This document shows positions 1 through 11,675 of a stretch of DNA of 64,000 bases, one piece after another. This stretch comes from Chamaecrista fasciculata (lineage: Eukaryota > Streptophyta > Magnoliopsida > Fabales > Fabaceae), in assembly GCA_003254925.1 (NCBI GenBank), contig QANZ01008186.1, positions 182,615 to 246,614 of the forward strand, written 5' to 3'. How positions within the stretch are numbered: position 1 is the first letter of the stretch; each line of letters starts with the position of its first letter. A program made the translations under genes and the position numbers. The notes under the pieces were generated by a model. That model searched no databases and was not told the DNA's origin. It was given only the letters and a program-made list of their open reading frames with translations.

Positions 1-289
1 GGAGAGAGAAAGTTGTAAGGGTAATAAATAAAAATATTTTAATATGCAATTTACAAATATACCCTTTGAGTATTTTATTATTTTATAGTAAAAAGTAGGT
101 AATTATAGGTAGTTGAGTAGGGATATGTTAGTAATTTGAGAAGTTAAAGGAGAGATAAAGGAGAAAAATAAAGGAGGAGAAGATAACTGTGAAACAAACA
201 AGATTTTTTAGTGTAGCTCTGGTATTAAAGGAGTATTGGGAGATAAAGAAGAGATAAATAGAGATAAAGGTGCATCCAAACGCACCCTT
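1..289. mobile_element. Right part of a Tourist-like MITE
   Basis: This AT-rich stretch ends in CCAAACGCACCC followed by TTA. That is the reverse complement of the GGGTGTGTTTGG-type terminus seen at 4488 and 6187 in this window. The interior also resembles the right part of the 4488-6187 element, sharing the run around 'ggtaattataggta'. The left end lies outside the window, so the target duplication cannot be checked. The PIF/Harbinger (Tourist) assignment rests on the terminus and the TTA-type flank. Confidence 0.55.
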
Positions 290-976
290 AGTATTTTTTG
301 AACATGGACTCCTAAACACATCCATGCTTTCAAAGACATTTTTTTAACATAATTCTTGTCACTATATATGAAATTGTTTATTTTAAAAATTAAATTTTAA
401 ATTTTTTTTCTTAAGAACCTGAGAAAAAATCCATTTTAATTTTTTTCTTTTGAAGTTCAATACTGACAGATTTTCTATTAAGCGGGGAAATCTATTTAAA
501 TTCTTGTGTGGAACTCGAATTACCTACATATAGTATCAAAGATATGAGAGCTAGTAAATGATTGTTTGAGATGATGATGATTTAGCAAAGTAGACATTCA
601 TTTAGTGTATTGACGTGTTTCAATGATTGTTTGAGATGATGATGATTTAACTGCATGATACCAAACTTAAGGCTTATTGAAGATGGTATTAATATAATGC
701 TATTCTAATTGGATGCTATACTTTGCCTGCCCTTTTTTCTTTGTCTTTCTCCTTCAATCAGATTGGCCCTCAAAATATTAATGTGTGAGTATAATCTATA
801 TATATAGAATTCCTTCTTTTAAATTTAAATTTTAAAAATTCCAAAAATGTATGTTTAAAAAATGAGATTTAAATTTTCATAAATAGTATTATCTTATCAA
901 ATTAAATGTTTTTATTAATAGTCTCTGTGATTATTTTGACTTGATAACTTATAAATTTATTTTATCCTTGTGATAG
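290..976. other. Intergenic, AT-rich, no gene seen
   Basis: I see no coding signal here. A direct repeat of about 27 bases (core gattgtttgagatgatgatg) occurs near 560 and again near 623. This looks like a local duplication. Confidence 0.5.
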
Positions 977-1778
977 ATGGTCTGTGCACAACGTGCAAAA
1001 AAGTCTTTTTTTTCCACTTCCACTTGGAACATTCGAATAGGCAAACCCCATTTTCAGAATAAAAAGACAAGAGTGAAGCTAAAGTCATCAAATGGTGATT
1101 TGTTTAATGATAAAATATCTTCATTACTTGAAGCTATATATGACCTTTGTCCAAACAATCTCAAAGATGCTACAGATGCAACATCAAAGCTCCCATCTCA
1201 TGCATAAAAGTAGGTTTGTACATTAAACAATTATGTTTAATGTATGATTTCATTTCTTCCTTTTCGGTATATCATTTACAGTTTAGAATTTGTTAGCATT
1301 GTCATTACTAATTATATTGTCTATAAATACTCATACTCATCTAAAGCAGTAATATTATAACACAATTTTCATTACTCTATCCCTCTTTGTAGGAACTAGA
1401 TTGGCATGGCATCTTTCATAGATGGAAGCACAAACCTCATCAACTAAAGCTTCCAATTGACAATTTCTTTCAAAATCGTTTTGGTTGGCTGCATTTGGTC
1501 TCAATCCTGTTTCAGCAACAATCACTGGTGATGAACTTTGATCCTGAATTGATTTGGAGCCTCTGCATGCAACCCAACTGAAACAAGCATTAATTTGGTA
1601 TAGTTATTTAGACATTTCTACATATCTTAGCCTTGTAGCTAGCTTGATTGTTGGGATGCAGCAGCAACTATTGTATAAGTTAAAGCATGCTATAATATTT
1701 GTGGCGGACATACTATTTCAAGAGCATGTATTTGTGAAATCTCAATTTATAGAAGAAATTAGATTTTCATTTCGCTAA
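977..1778 (+). pseudogene. Unidentified eroded coding stretch
   Basis: Three open stretches follow one another on the plus strand. One of 76 codons at 977-1207 includes KISSLLEAIYDLCPNNLKDA. One at about 1393-1578 follows a possible splice acceptor (tttgtag) and includes ELDWHGIFHRWKHKPHQLKL and FFQNRFGWLHLV. The third, in another frame at 1554-1778, includes GMQQQLLYKLKHAIIFVADI. The composition looks protein-like (W, F, L and H rich, few low-complexity runs), unlike the surrounding AT-rich DNA. The second and third stretches overlap out of frame, so the region is probably a decayed gene or several exons of a damaged one. I do not recognise the family and assign no function. Confidence 0.35.
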
Positions 1779-1953
1779 TTATTTACTCTTAATATGGCTT
1801 TATGAATTTTTATAACAAATTTTACAATTCATACCTCTAGCTAGCTTGATTATTGAAATGGAGCACTTGTTATTGTACTTAGTAGGAATATTCAAAACTA
1901 TATCAAATCGATTCATTTGATCATACCAAATCAAATGGTACTGAAAAATAAAA

Positions 1954-2383
1954 GGGTAAATTACACTTTGGTACCCTGTGGTTTTACCTTATTTCACTTT
2001 GGTACCCTGTGGTTTGAAACTTGACACTTTGGTACCCTGTGGTATTCTCCATTAACACTTTGGTACCCTTTGGAGCTATTTTGTAATTTTAACCATAACA
2101 AATTTTTCAAAAATTACATATTGACCCCAAAAAATTTTCAAAAAATTACAAATAGGTCCCTGAATACATATTATATAGGGACTAAAATGAAAAATTTAAA
2201 ATTTTTTTGGGGTCAATATGTAATTTTTGTAAAAGTTATTATGGTTAAAATTACAAAATAGCTCCAAAGGGTACCAAAGTGTAAATGGAGAATACCACAG
2301 GGTACCAAAGTGTCAAGTTTCAAACCACAGGGTACCAAAGTGAAATAGGGTAAAACCACAGGGTACCAAAGTGTAATTTACCC
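1954..2383. mobile_element. Foldback (Mutator-type) element, family A copy 1
   Basis: This is a 430-bp near-perfect palindrome. Both ends read GGGTAAATTACACTTTGG. Each arm holds four GGTACC cores (1970, 2001, 2031 and 2062 on the left), spaced 31, 30 and 31 bases. It is flanked by an exact 9-bp duplication AAAATAAAA at 1945-1953 and 2384-2392. The 9-bp duplication and long inverted repeats point to the Mutator superfamily. No transposase is present, so it is non-autonomous. Confidence 0.8.
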
Positions 2384-2589
2384 AAAATAAAATCAAACAA
2401 AATTGAACAATAAGCTATTTGATTTGGTTCCAAATGTGTTGAAATTGGTTAGTTTGCTTTGGTTAACGATTTTGATATAAAATTAATTAAACCGAACTAC
2501 TAATATTTGTATATACTTTCTTATTTTTATTTGTTATATATGATTACATTTAACATAAAAACTATTATTTTTCCTTTGATCATCATATG

Positions 2590-3115
2590 ATCGAGCATGT
2601 GAAGCATGGACACTGACACGGACATGGGATACGACACTGACACACTGACACGCCAGATTCTTAAAACTATACGACACGACATGGCATATATTTATACTAG
2701 AGGCTTTGCGTGCCCTAACGGGCGCGCAAATATGTATGTAAAATAAATGAGGGACCAAATCGTTAACTCAGTAAAAAAAGAAGGGATCAAATAATAATTT
2801 TCCTCTTATTATTAATTTTGTACTATAGTTTTAAAATGTGGACGACCAGAAAGGGGTGGAGCCATATAATATAAGATATATAAATAATTAAAATTCTATA
2901 AATTTTGATGAAAACATTAAAAATTATAATATCTATTCATACTATATATTATATGTGATATTATTTTCTATTGTTTGCCATGATAAAGTCACAAAAAATA
3001 ATATTATATTCTAAAACCTATGAATATGTGTCGTGTGAGTGTCGTACGGGTGTCGGGCACGCACATGTGTCTGACACAACGACACACTGTCAAAATGAAA
3101 TGTTCATGCTTTATA
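2590..3115. repeat. Diverged inverted repeat interrupted by a Helitron-like element
   Basis: The left arm (about 2590-2695) carries cgacac/gacacg-rich sequence with 'agcatggacactgacac'. The right arm (about 3010-3110) carries the inverse, with 'gtgtcgtgtgagtgtcg' and 'gttcatgcttta'. The arms are diverged but clearly complementary. The Helitron-like element at 2697-3019 sits between them. Confidence 0.45.
2697..3019 (-). mobile_element. Non-autonomous Helitron-like element, 3' end at 2697
   Basis: On the minus strand the element ends with a hairpin around the loop GTTA (stem GCGCCC/GGGCAC, one mismatch), then a short spacer and CTAG followed by T. This matches the known Helitron 3' layout of hairpin plus CTRR next to T. 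About 180 bases inside the end are shared, in the opposite orientation, with 5640-5807. The 5' end is estimated only from where the flanking inverted repeat resumes, so about 3019 is approximate. Confidence 0.5.
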
Positions 3116-3375
3116 GAATTTTACGAAGGCCCAATAAAATCATCGGGGAAAAAAATAAGTTAAAAGTATAATTTTGTATTTATGATTGTTTAGGAGCTTG
3201 CTTAAACATCCCTCTTTCTTTGTTTATTTCTTTTTTTTTTTTGTATATACTAATGGAAAATAAAAAATGGTAAAACAAGATAAAACAAAGCAACAAAGAA
3301 AGTTAGTTTGAAAAAATATTAGAGGGCATATCCTCCGATCTGAATAAGGAGGGATAGTTAACCTAAAATCCTCGG

Positions 3376-3781
3376 GACTGTTTGATTCTAATTTGTAAAA
3401 GTAGTATTTTGTTTTTGAAAATTAAAAAGTTAAAAAATTTGTTGGGTTCAATTGTTTTCTTAAACTAATTTTAAAAACATAAAAACAAATAACTAGTAAA
3501 AAAAAAAAACAAGAACTACTTTTACATGTTACTCTATTTTTGGAAAAGGCAGAGAATTCAATTTTCATTAATGACAACTTAGTAGTAACCAAAAATTGCA
3601 AAATTGTTCTGCATCACTCTCATGACTCGTTTGCCTTCTCAATTTTCAAGCTTCATTTCTTTTAAAATTAATTAATTAAAAAGTTTTTTTTTTAATTTTT
3701 GTTTCTCAAAATTTGTTCTTAGAAACAAATTTAATAATCATGTTAAAGAATTGTTTTTGAGAAAGAGAATCAAACATGCCC
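3376..3781. repeat. Possible MITE with TTTGATTCT-type inverted ends
   Basis: The left end reads GGGACTGTTTGATTCT. The right end is the inverse of GGGCATGTTTGATTCT. The interior is AT-rich with A-runs and no coding sequence. No convincing target duplication is visible, so the element class is uncertain. Confidence 0.35.
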
Positions 3782-4487
3782 CTCACTTTTTTAATATCCG
3801 AAAGGAAACTACTTGACTTGGGGCAGTGAAGAATCAAAGCATTCTCGATTGGACTCAGTGACCTAACCCTACTTTTACTAGGTTGGGTCTCGGGTCCGGT
3901 TGACACTCGTCTTAGTTCGGCCCGTGTACACTCCTTTGATGCATAAATTTAACCTGATTTGTACTTTTTGAACTATAAATTTGAATTAATTTCATAGTTT
4001 TTATTTTGAATTAGACCCAGGGAGCAAATCGTTTATGATTGCGATATTTTAAGGACCGAGTCATATATTTTGATTATTCAAAATATTGATTCATTATCTT
4101 GGTACAAATTTAAGGACCAAAAAATAATTTTTCTATAAAATTTATATATATATATATAAATTATTTTTCGTAAAAGCACCTTCGATGGCCCCACAACTAC
4201 GGACTAAGTCTTAGTTATACCATTAAACTTTTTTTTTCTTATCAATTGTGACCCTAAAGTTTCACATTTGCCTCAATTGTACCATAAGGTCTATTGTCAT
4301 CTAAATCATTAATTAAAAATGTTATAACGCCAACATTTTTGGGAAACATTTGATACAAATTGTTAAAGTTTTGGGGATACAATTGATTCAAATATGAAAT
4401 TTTGAGAGTACAATAAACACCAAAATGAAGGAGAAAATAATCACTCGTCCCATCACCATTCTTTGTTAACTATTTAAACGACATTAA
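3782..4487. repeat. Foldback remnants, no gene
   Basis: The segment holds half-arms of foldback families (accgag/accaaa modules around 4015-4130). From about 4190 it holds one arm of an element resembling the 62121-62454 repeat. The matching arm continues at 6188-6300, so the Tourist-like element at 4488-6187 probably inserted into it. I see no coding sequence. Confidence 0.4.
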
Positions 4488-4874
4488 GGGTGTGTTTGGA
4501 TTATAAGTAGGTAATGAAATGATGATTTTATGTAATGAAATGGTAATGAGAAAATTATGTAATGAAAATGGTGTTTGGATTAGTTTGAGATGTAATGAAA
4601 AAAATAGGATGTGAAATTATGAAAAAGGGTATGTAATGATTGTGGTTGGTTGAAATAATTATATGGGTTTTTTTAAATTGTATAGGGGTAGAATTGATAA
4701 TTGATAAAGAAATGAGATAGAAATTAAAAAAATTGATATTTTGATTTTTTGGTTGTGGTGGTTATGAAATGAAATTGTCTTGGAATTTGTGCTAAAGATG
4801 AATATTTGTAATGAAGGTTGGAGTAGTTTTATATAATGAAATGAGAGGACCAAAATGTAAATAACATGGAAATT

Positions 4875-5047
4875 TTAAAAACCTTCTATTTGGTCCATGA
4901 TTTTATATCGATTCAACGAATCGGTCCTTATGAAGTGAAATGTATGACTCGACCCGTAAAAAATTGCATTCATCAACGATTTGGTCTCTCTCTTAATTTC
5001 AATGACAAAAAAAAAATAAATTCAGGGACCAAAATAGAATAATTTTT
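4875..5047. repeat. Degraded K-type foldback
   Basis: The left side reads like the K family start, with a 'ctatttggtcc' core about 17 bases from the start. The right side carries the inverse 'cagggaccaaaatag'. I could not find a target duplication, so the ends are estimates. Confidence 0.4.
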
Positions 5048-5269
5048 ACAAATTCATGAACCAAATCATTTATCTTCAACTAACAACAAATTATTATTCA
5101 TAATTTGATAAATAGTTTCAACAATATACTATATATTAAAAAATAAGATAATTATTTGAAAAAAAAAATAATTTATTTGAAAGATTATTGTTTTTCAATT
5201 TTATTTTAAAATTTTTATACTACAAAAAATATTACCCATATATATACTAGAGAAGGGAACAAAATTTAT

Positions 5270-5440
5270 ATTTTCCATTCGGGCTATCCGTGTAAGGGTC
5301 TAAGCGAAGACTAATCCCATTTGGGTTACAGAGACGAAATGGTTGAGCCCTCCTAATAATGTCGACTCAAGGGATCAAACTTGGGTCCTCTCACCTAGGG
5401 GGTAGCTTGCCAACCACAACACAAAACACTTGTTGGTCAA
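5270..5440 (-). mobile_element. SINE-like fragment (tRNA-type promoter boxes)
   Basis: Read on the minus strand, it has a box A-like 'tggttggcaagct' and, downstream, a box B-like 'agtttgatccc'. The GC content is higher than in the flanks. This fits a tRNA-derived plant SINE. I could not trace a cloverleaf or a tail, so it may be only a part. Confidence 0.4.
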
Positions 5441-5639
5441 AAATTGTATATTTTGATTACTCACGTATTGACTTGTTAAGTTGATATAATTCCAAAGATT
5501 AAAATAATTTTTTAATTAAATAATATAAATATATAATATAATATAATATAATATATTTGTAAAATAAAAAATATTGATATATTATTTTATTATATATATA
5601 TATATAGACACTAATGCGTGTAATATATCTTATATTATA

Positions 5640-5807
5640 TGGCTCCACCCCTTTCTGGTCGTCCATGTTTAAAACTATAGTCTATGAAATTAAAAATAAG
5701 AGAAAATTAACTATTTGGTCTCTCTTTCTTTACTAAGTTAACAATTTAGTCCCTTATTTATTTTACATACATATTTGCGTGCCCGTTAGGGCACCCAAAG
5801 CCCCTAG
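5640..5807 (+). mobile_element. Helitron-like 3' terminal region
   Basis: The sequence ends with a perfect 6-bp hairpin, GTGCCC-GTTA-GGGCAC (5779-5794), then a 9-base spacer and CTAG (5804-5807) followed by T. The preceding bases match, in inverse orientation, the element whose 3' end is at 2697. The 5' end was not found. Confidence 0.55.
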
Positions 5808-5857
5808 TATATATATATGAGAGAGAGGGGGAGGTATGATTAAAAAAAAAAAGATAA

Positions 5858-5891
<34 letters not shown>

Positions 5892-6561
5892 GATGAATAG
5901 AGAGAGAAAGTTGTAAGTATAATAAATGAGGGTATTGAAAATTACTATTTTGTCAAATAATTTTTTTATATTTCTATTAGAGTATAGGTAATTATAGGTA
6001 TTTGAATAGGGTATGTTAGTAATTGAGATGAAAAAAGTAATGAAATGATGTTGTAATAAAATAATATTTTTGTAATGAGTTTGTAATTGGTAAATAAACA
6101 GCTTTGTTGCACTGTAGTTCAAATTATGTATTGAAAATGAAGATAATTAGTTTGTAATGGTTTTATAACCATTTCCCAAACACAACCTAAGTCTTGGGAT
6201 ACAATTAAGAGAATATATGAAACTTTAGAAGTATTATTCATAAAAAAAAATTTAAATACAACTGAAACTTATCTCATAATTTGGATGCACCGATAATACG
6301 TTTGCCTAATTTCTTTTAAAGGAAGCTACGTTATTCAACAGAAAAACAAAGACATGTGTATTCTAAAACATATATAATATATATTAGACTACATAGCTTT
6401 TATATAATCATCGATGTATAAAATTGAGAGTAAAATTAGGGTAGCCTCTCAATGTGTTAGACTGTTAGATCATCAAATTCGCATACTCAATCATTACATG
6501 AAAGTAATGGTAATTTTATAAAATGTTAATTTTCTCGAATATCAACACATAACATTGAATA

Positions 6562-6844
6562 TGTTATAAAATATAACAAATATGAATACTCAAAGAATAG
6601 AGAAAAGTAAGAGGGGAGAGTGGTTCTTATCATTCAACTCATTTCATCCACTTTACATCAACACCTAAAGCCTCTATTTATAGGCTAAAGGATCTATAAG
6701 GGAGATGTACCAACTTAATGTACATAATAAAGGGATAAGGTCATATTCATGTACATAGAGAAAGTAAAAGAAAACTCAAACTTCTATGCATAGAGAATAC
6801 CAAAAGACAAATGTGGATATTCACAAACTTAATTATTTATAACA
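6562..6844 (-). repeat. 3' LTR of the 6562-12299 Copia element
   Basis: This 283-bp repeat starts TGTTATAAAATATAAC and ends TTTATAACA. It matches 11676-11906 base for base as far as I compared. It is followed by the purine-rich tract of the minus-strand element. Confidence 0.8.
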
Positions 6845-8344
6845 CTCCCCCTTGAATATCCACAATTTATTGATACGCATTACATGCTGCCTCATTAAAA
6901 ACCTTGCCAGGAAAACCCAGTGGGACAAAACCATGGCGAAGGGAAAAAGAGTACAGCGCGTATCTCCCCCTCATCATAACATCACTAAGGATCTTTTAAT
7001 TTTCGCATTCAAATCTGATGAACCAATTTCTCAAATGTTGCAATTGGCAATGCCTCCATAAATAAATTTGCTAAATTATCACTTGAGCGAACTTGTTGAA
7101 CTTCTATGTCGCCTTGCTTTTGATATCACAAGTAAATCTGCTAAATTCTCTTTTAGCTGAACTATACATGTCATATTATCTTCATACAATAAGCTTGACA
7201 GAGTTCCCTGCAAAAACAAATTACACATCTTCTGGATGTGTTGAATTAGTAGTCTCAACTAAACACATTTTTTATTTGCCTTATGCATTGTCTCTGAAGG
7301 TCAGATAATCAGCTAGCATCTACATCATAAAGTAATGATGAACTAAATCTATTTAAATAAAATAAACCTTTATCTTTAAAATATTTTTTCATTCCTTATC
7401 AATGTCATTGATTAAGGAAGAACTATATCTCGCTAGCAAGTATACAGAAAACATTAATCCTCTTATAATATTAAGATATGGTACTACAAGACCAAAGAAT
7501 TTCATCTTCATTTGAGGTTAATAGGATACTTTATCACTTCAAATGATTTATCTAACCATCATGGTTACACCATGTCCATGCACCTTATCCATTTGAAAGT
7601 ATCTTAATACACTTTTTACATAATATGAGTAATAACCTCACTATTATAATATACTTACTTAATCAGTAAGATGAGACAAAATTTTATCTTTGCAAAATCT
7701 TTCTTGCAAAACTATCAATATTGTACTATGTTTTGAACTCTTCAAGAGTTCCAACAATAACAAATATACATAGTTTGATATCTTTCAAATAATATTTCTT
7801 GAGATGATTGTAGCACATATGTCCAATTTTTTTTTTTCAAGCTCATGTAGGATTTTATTCATCTTTATTGAACAAGACATCTGACATGCTTCCTATAATC
7901 CTTCAGGGATTTGCATATAAACTTCATTGTCCAATAAGCCATATGAATGGACTATAACCATAGTCATTATATGTATATCAAGTTTGTTCATACAATGCTA
8001 GACTACTAAAATATTTGAAGGGGGTCGCATCCATCTTCGGGATTGCATTCATCTTCAGAGAATATGTCTTTACATATTCAATGTGAGACCTTTGAGTTTA
8101 TATCTTACGACTTTAGCCTTACATTTTCATTACGATTTTACTCATAAACTCATTTGTACCCCACTAACTTCACACTTTCAAATATTTGGACATCAAAAGC
8201 CTTTTATAAACAGTCAGATCATATATTCAAAAATAATTGCATCCACCACGGGAGAATTAAACTCCTTAAAATAAATTTCTAGTCTTTGTATCTCAAAAAT
8301 TTCAATTCTCTTATTTCTTTTCGCACAAAGACTTATTTATATTT

Positions 8345-8401
8345 AACTGGTTGTACACCATCATGCTGACTATACACCATCATGCTGACTGTACACCATC
8401 A
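8345..8401. repeat. Short tandem repeat, 19 bp x 3
   Basis: The unit 'tacaccatcatgctgac' recurs three times at a 19-base step inside the Copia interior. Confidence 0.6.
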
Positions 8402-9721
8402 TGTCTCTGGACTTCAAGTCCAAAAATTTCCACATTTCTCGAGTGAGTTTTACTCATCTTGGATCCTTTCTTGTCAATTTGGCCAATATTCACGTCGACA
8501 TCCTTCGACGAATTATTATTCATGATCCTCAATTTCTTTATAATTTGTAATTTGTAGCGCTACATTATATGTAAATACTTTGTCGACAATATTTTCATAT
8601 CGGTTCCATACTTTGGCAATAATAAACATATTGAGATCTCATTATTTTTTTTCACTTTCAGGTACCTGAATCTCTTCCGGAGATTTTTCATTCATTATGC
8701 CTTCATATATTTCCTCGATTCGACCCTTTTTTTTTCATATGCTCCTTTTATTTTCGAGGATTCTTATCTCTGGAACCGATTAGTCCGTTCAGGGACTTCA
8801 ATATATATTGGAGCATTTTCAGCTGGAAAATCTGTCTTTACCATTTCTATGGGTCAGTGAATGCATTTTGCAATTTATTTACAATATTCTTCAAATAAAT
8901 TATTCTTTGAACTTCAAGTTCACATGAGGATCAAATGAATATAATAATCATGCATTCCTTGTAATTCATTTTTCCATTCCAGCTATTTTCTTTCTCCCCC
9001 TAATGCTGAAAAATTAATTTCATTGACAAATCATGTCATGAACTATCTCCATTCAGGAGGTTAAGATATTTAATAATTGAGCGGGATCCATACCCAACTT
9101 ATATTCTCAATTTTCATTGGGGCCCATTCAGATGCACATGGTGGAGCAATATAAATCCAGCACCCAAAGAATTCGTAAATGAAAAATATTCAGCTCCTGA
9201 CCCAAAGCCAATAGCATAGGGGAGAATTTACGATACGTTATTAATTTAATGCGTACAAGTGCTGCATCATATAAATTGATATGTTCTCATCAGGCATTTA
9301 ATTATTCAACAAGACCATTTACCGTGTGGACACAAATAACATGATGTACCACATTTATCCCAACTAGCATATAATAGCCCTTTAAAACTTGGGATATAAA
9401 TTCACCAGCATTATAAAATTTTCTTGATGGAATAATCCAAAACTTGAGCTCAATCTTTTTCTTGGAACAAAGTGGATCGACATGTCCACAAGGTGGCACT
9501 TCAGGTCCACAATTTTTCTATGAACGCGTTCAAGAATTCCAAGGGATCCAATCCCAACTTTTGCTGGTAATGGTCTTAAAACCAATTTTCATTGAGAACA
9601 TGCAACACAAGAACTCATTATATACAAGAAACCTTTGGTTCTTTAATAGGCATTAATTTGAGTTCGCATTATTCGTGAACCGGGATGGTCTAACCGGTCA
9701 TACAAAATTATAAACGTATCC

Positions 9722-9811
9722 TTTAAAATAATGAACTTCTGGTTCATTTCTCCTTTAAAATAATGAACCTCTGCTTCATTACAACATATGTCAATGAACT
9801 TCTGGTCCATT
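9722..9811. repeat. Tandem palindromic units around 'aatgaacttctggttcatt'
   Basis: Three imperfect copies of a 19-base palindrome lie at about 9730, 9762 and 9793. Each has a short loop of the TTCTG kind. They belong to the larger series of palindromes in this element. Confidence 0.6.
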
Positions 9812-10163
9812 ACAACATATGTTTTAATTATACTAATACAAATATAGTACAAGATGGAGGGCTCTTCTGGAGCATACGATCACATGTCCGATATTATATT
9901 TCATTTTTCCTCCATCATATTTTGCTTTCCTTCAGGAAAGCTTGATATAATTCAACAAGATTTTTGATCGTATGACGTACAATTAGATGGATACATGATT
10001 TATACTCAAACAAGAGATCATATAAAGATAGATGAAAAAGGCTGAAAGAAATAAAGTAATACATTATTAACATATAAATTGTTAACCAAATTAAAAATGA
10101 TAATAGAATAATAATATACAATCAAAGAAATAAATGAGATAAATAAATTAAATAAAATGGATT

Positions 10164-10293
10164 AGTTCTTCGGGAACTATCTCATATTTAGTTCTTCAGG
10201 AACTATCTCATATTCAGTTCTTCAGGAACTATCTAATATTCAGTTCTTCAGGAACCATATCATATTTAGTTCTTCAGGAACTATCTCATATTC
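10164..10293. repeat. Tandem repeat, 26 bp x 5, each unit with a palindrome
   Basis: Five units start at 10164, 10190, 10216, 10242 and 10268. Each begins with AGTTC-TTCAG-GAACT, a 5-bp inverted repeat around a TTCAG/TTCGG loop, and continues with an AT-rich spacer. The array lies in the interior of the 6562-12299 element. Confidence 0.75.
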
Positions 10294-10904
10294 ATTGAGA
10301 TACCAAGACGTAAGAACTCGTTCATATCATATACTCAAATTCTCCTTGAGTTTATTGATGTCATACTTTAATAGTATCCAAATTCCAAACCACTACAGGG
10401 TTACATCAAGAAATATAATCTTGTTAATATGAGAATCTCACTCTTCTAGAGTATATATTATTACTCTTCCAAAGTATCTTTGTGAGATTTTTCAATTCTC
10501 TTTCTTTCAGAGAAAAATAATCATTATCAGAATAAATGTACTGTGAACTTCAGGTTCACTTGTCAAAATAAATCAATGACAATCTCATTTAATAATTGAC
10601 ATATTGTCACTGCCGTCTCTACTGGAGACTCAATATCAATAATTTTTGACATATCAAACACCTCACAAGATTAATTGTGATCACATATCACATCTAAAAA
10701 TACATCAATCAATCCACATATAAAATAAACATTTATTTTGATATAGACCTTCAGGTCTATCAAATATTTAGATTGATGTTAGTCTTCAGGACTATTGACA
10801 AATATATATTTTTTTTGACAACACCGTAATTGCTATCAGCAATTGGTCAAAATATAATTCTATTCACCTTCAAGGTTCGCCTTCAAGGTTATTAATTTCT
10901 ATTT

Positions 10905-11130
10905 GACTATTAGCCTTCATGGCTGATATAACACAGCTTCAATAGCCAAATTATTGTCTTCAAGGCATTATAGGATCATTTCAATAGTCAAACTATTAGC
11001 TTTTAGGCCTGATATAAGACAGCTTCAATAGCTAAAGTCTAAGCCTTCGGGGCTGATATTATACAGCTTCAATAGCCAAAGTTTATTAGCCGTCAAGGGT
11101 GATATTAAACAGCTTCAATAGCCAAAATAC
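10905..11130. repeat. Imperfect tandem repeat, about 41-48 bp x 5
   Basis: The motif 'cagcttcaatagcc' or a close variant recurs at about 10934, 10980, 11022, 11063 and 11110. The copies alternate with 'attagccttcaNggctgata', itself a short palindrome. The array is inside the 6562-12299 element, towards its 5' LTR. Confidence 0.6.
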
Positions 11131-11675
11131 CAAACTATAGCCCTTGATAAATAATCAACATGTGCAATAACCTTTCATTGCACTAATCTTTGGCAAGAAT
11201 ACAATAATTGATTCAATAAAGTTGAATCAAAACATAATATGGCTTCGGGCCATTTACTTAAATATATGAAACTTCAATTACATGTGACTTGGTCACTTTT
11301 ATTTAATCATATGAAAACTTAATCATATGTAGTTTCAGGCTATATGAAACATTTCCAAATCGTAAGAAGATGACCACAATAATAAACTTATAAAATATAT
11401 TAAAATAATGATAAACAATCTAGCATAAAAGTTTCTTACCTTTAGTAATTTTAACAAGAAAGCTTGAACGATAATTAACTTACCTCTTTAATTATCCAAA
11501 ATTGAAATCAGAAGAGATTTGTACTTAGTTACCAAAAACTCACCGGTAAGGCTCATGTTCAGTTACCTAGAACTCAAATGGATAAAAACCCATGAACAGA
11601 TGCCAAAAGCTTGAATGAGTAGACACGTGCACATATGCCAAAAGCTCAAACCGGTAGAGGCTCGTGCTGATTTCG

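Larger units (their letters stand above)
4488..6187. mobile_element. Tourist-like (PIF/Harbinger) element carrying nested repeats
   Basis: The ends are GGGTGTGTTTGG and the inverse of GGTTGTGTTTGG. They are flanked by TAA on both sides (4485-4487 and 6188-6190), the 3-bp duplication typical of PIF/Harbinger. The arms (about 4488-4870 and 5880-6187) are low-complexity aatga/taatg-rich. The middle is expanded by later insertions: a K-type foldback near 4875-5047, a SINE-like piece near 5270-5440 and a Helitron 3' end at 5807. No transposase gene is visible. Confidence 0.6.

Noticed and set aside
5763-6122. 119-codon minus-strand frame with a poly-Tyr run
   Set aside because: It is low-complexity MITE arm sequence with (ATA)n repeats and has no protein-like pattern.
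9302-9852. Several overlapping 60-70 codon frames
   Set aside because: They lie on both strands inside the decayed Copia interior and show no consistent protein family.
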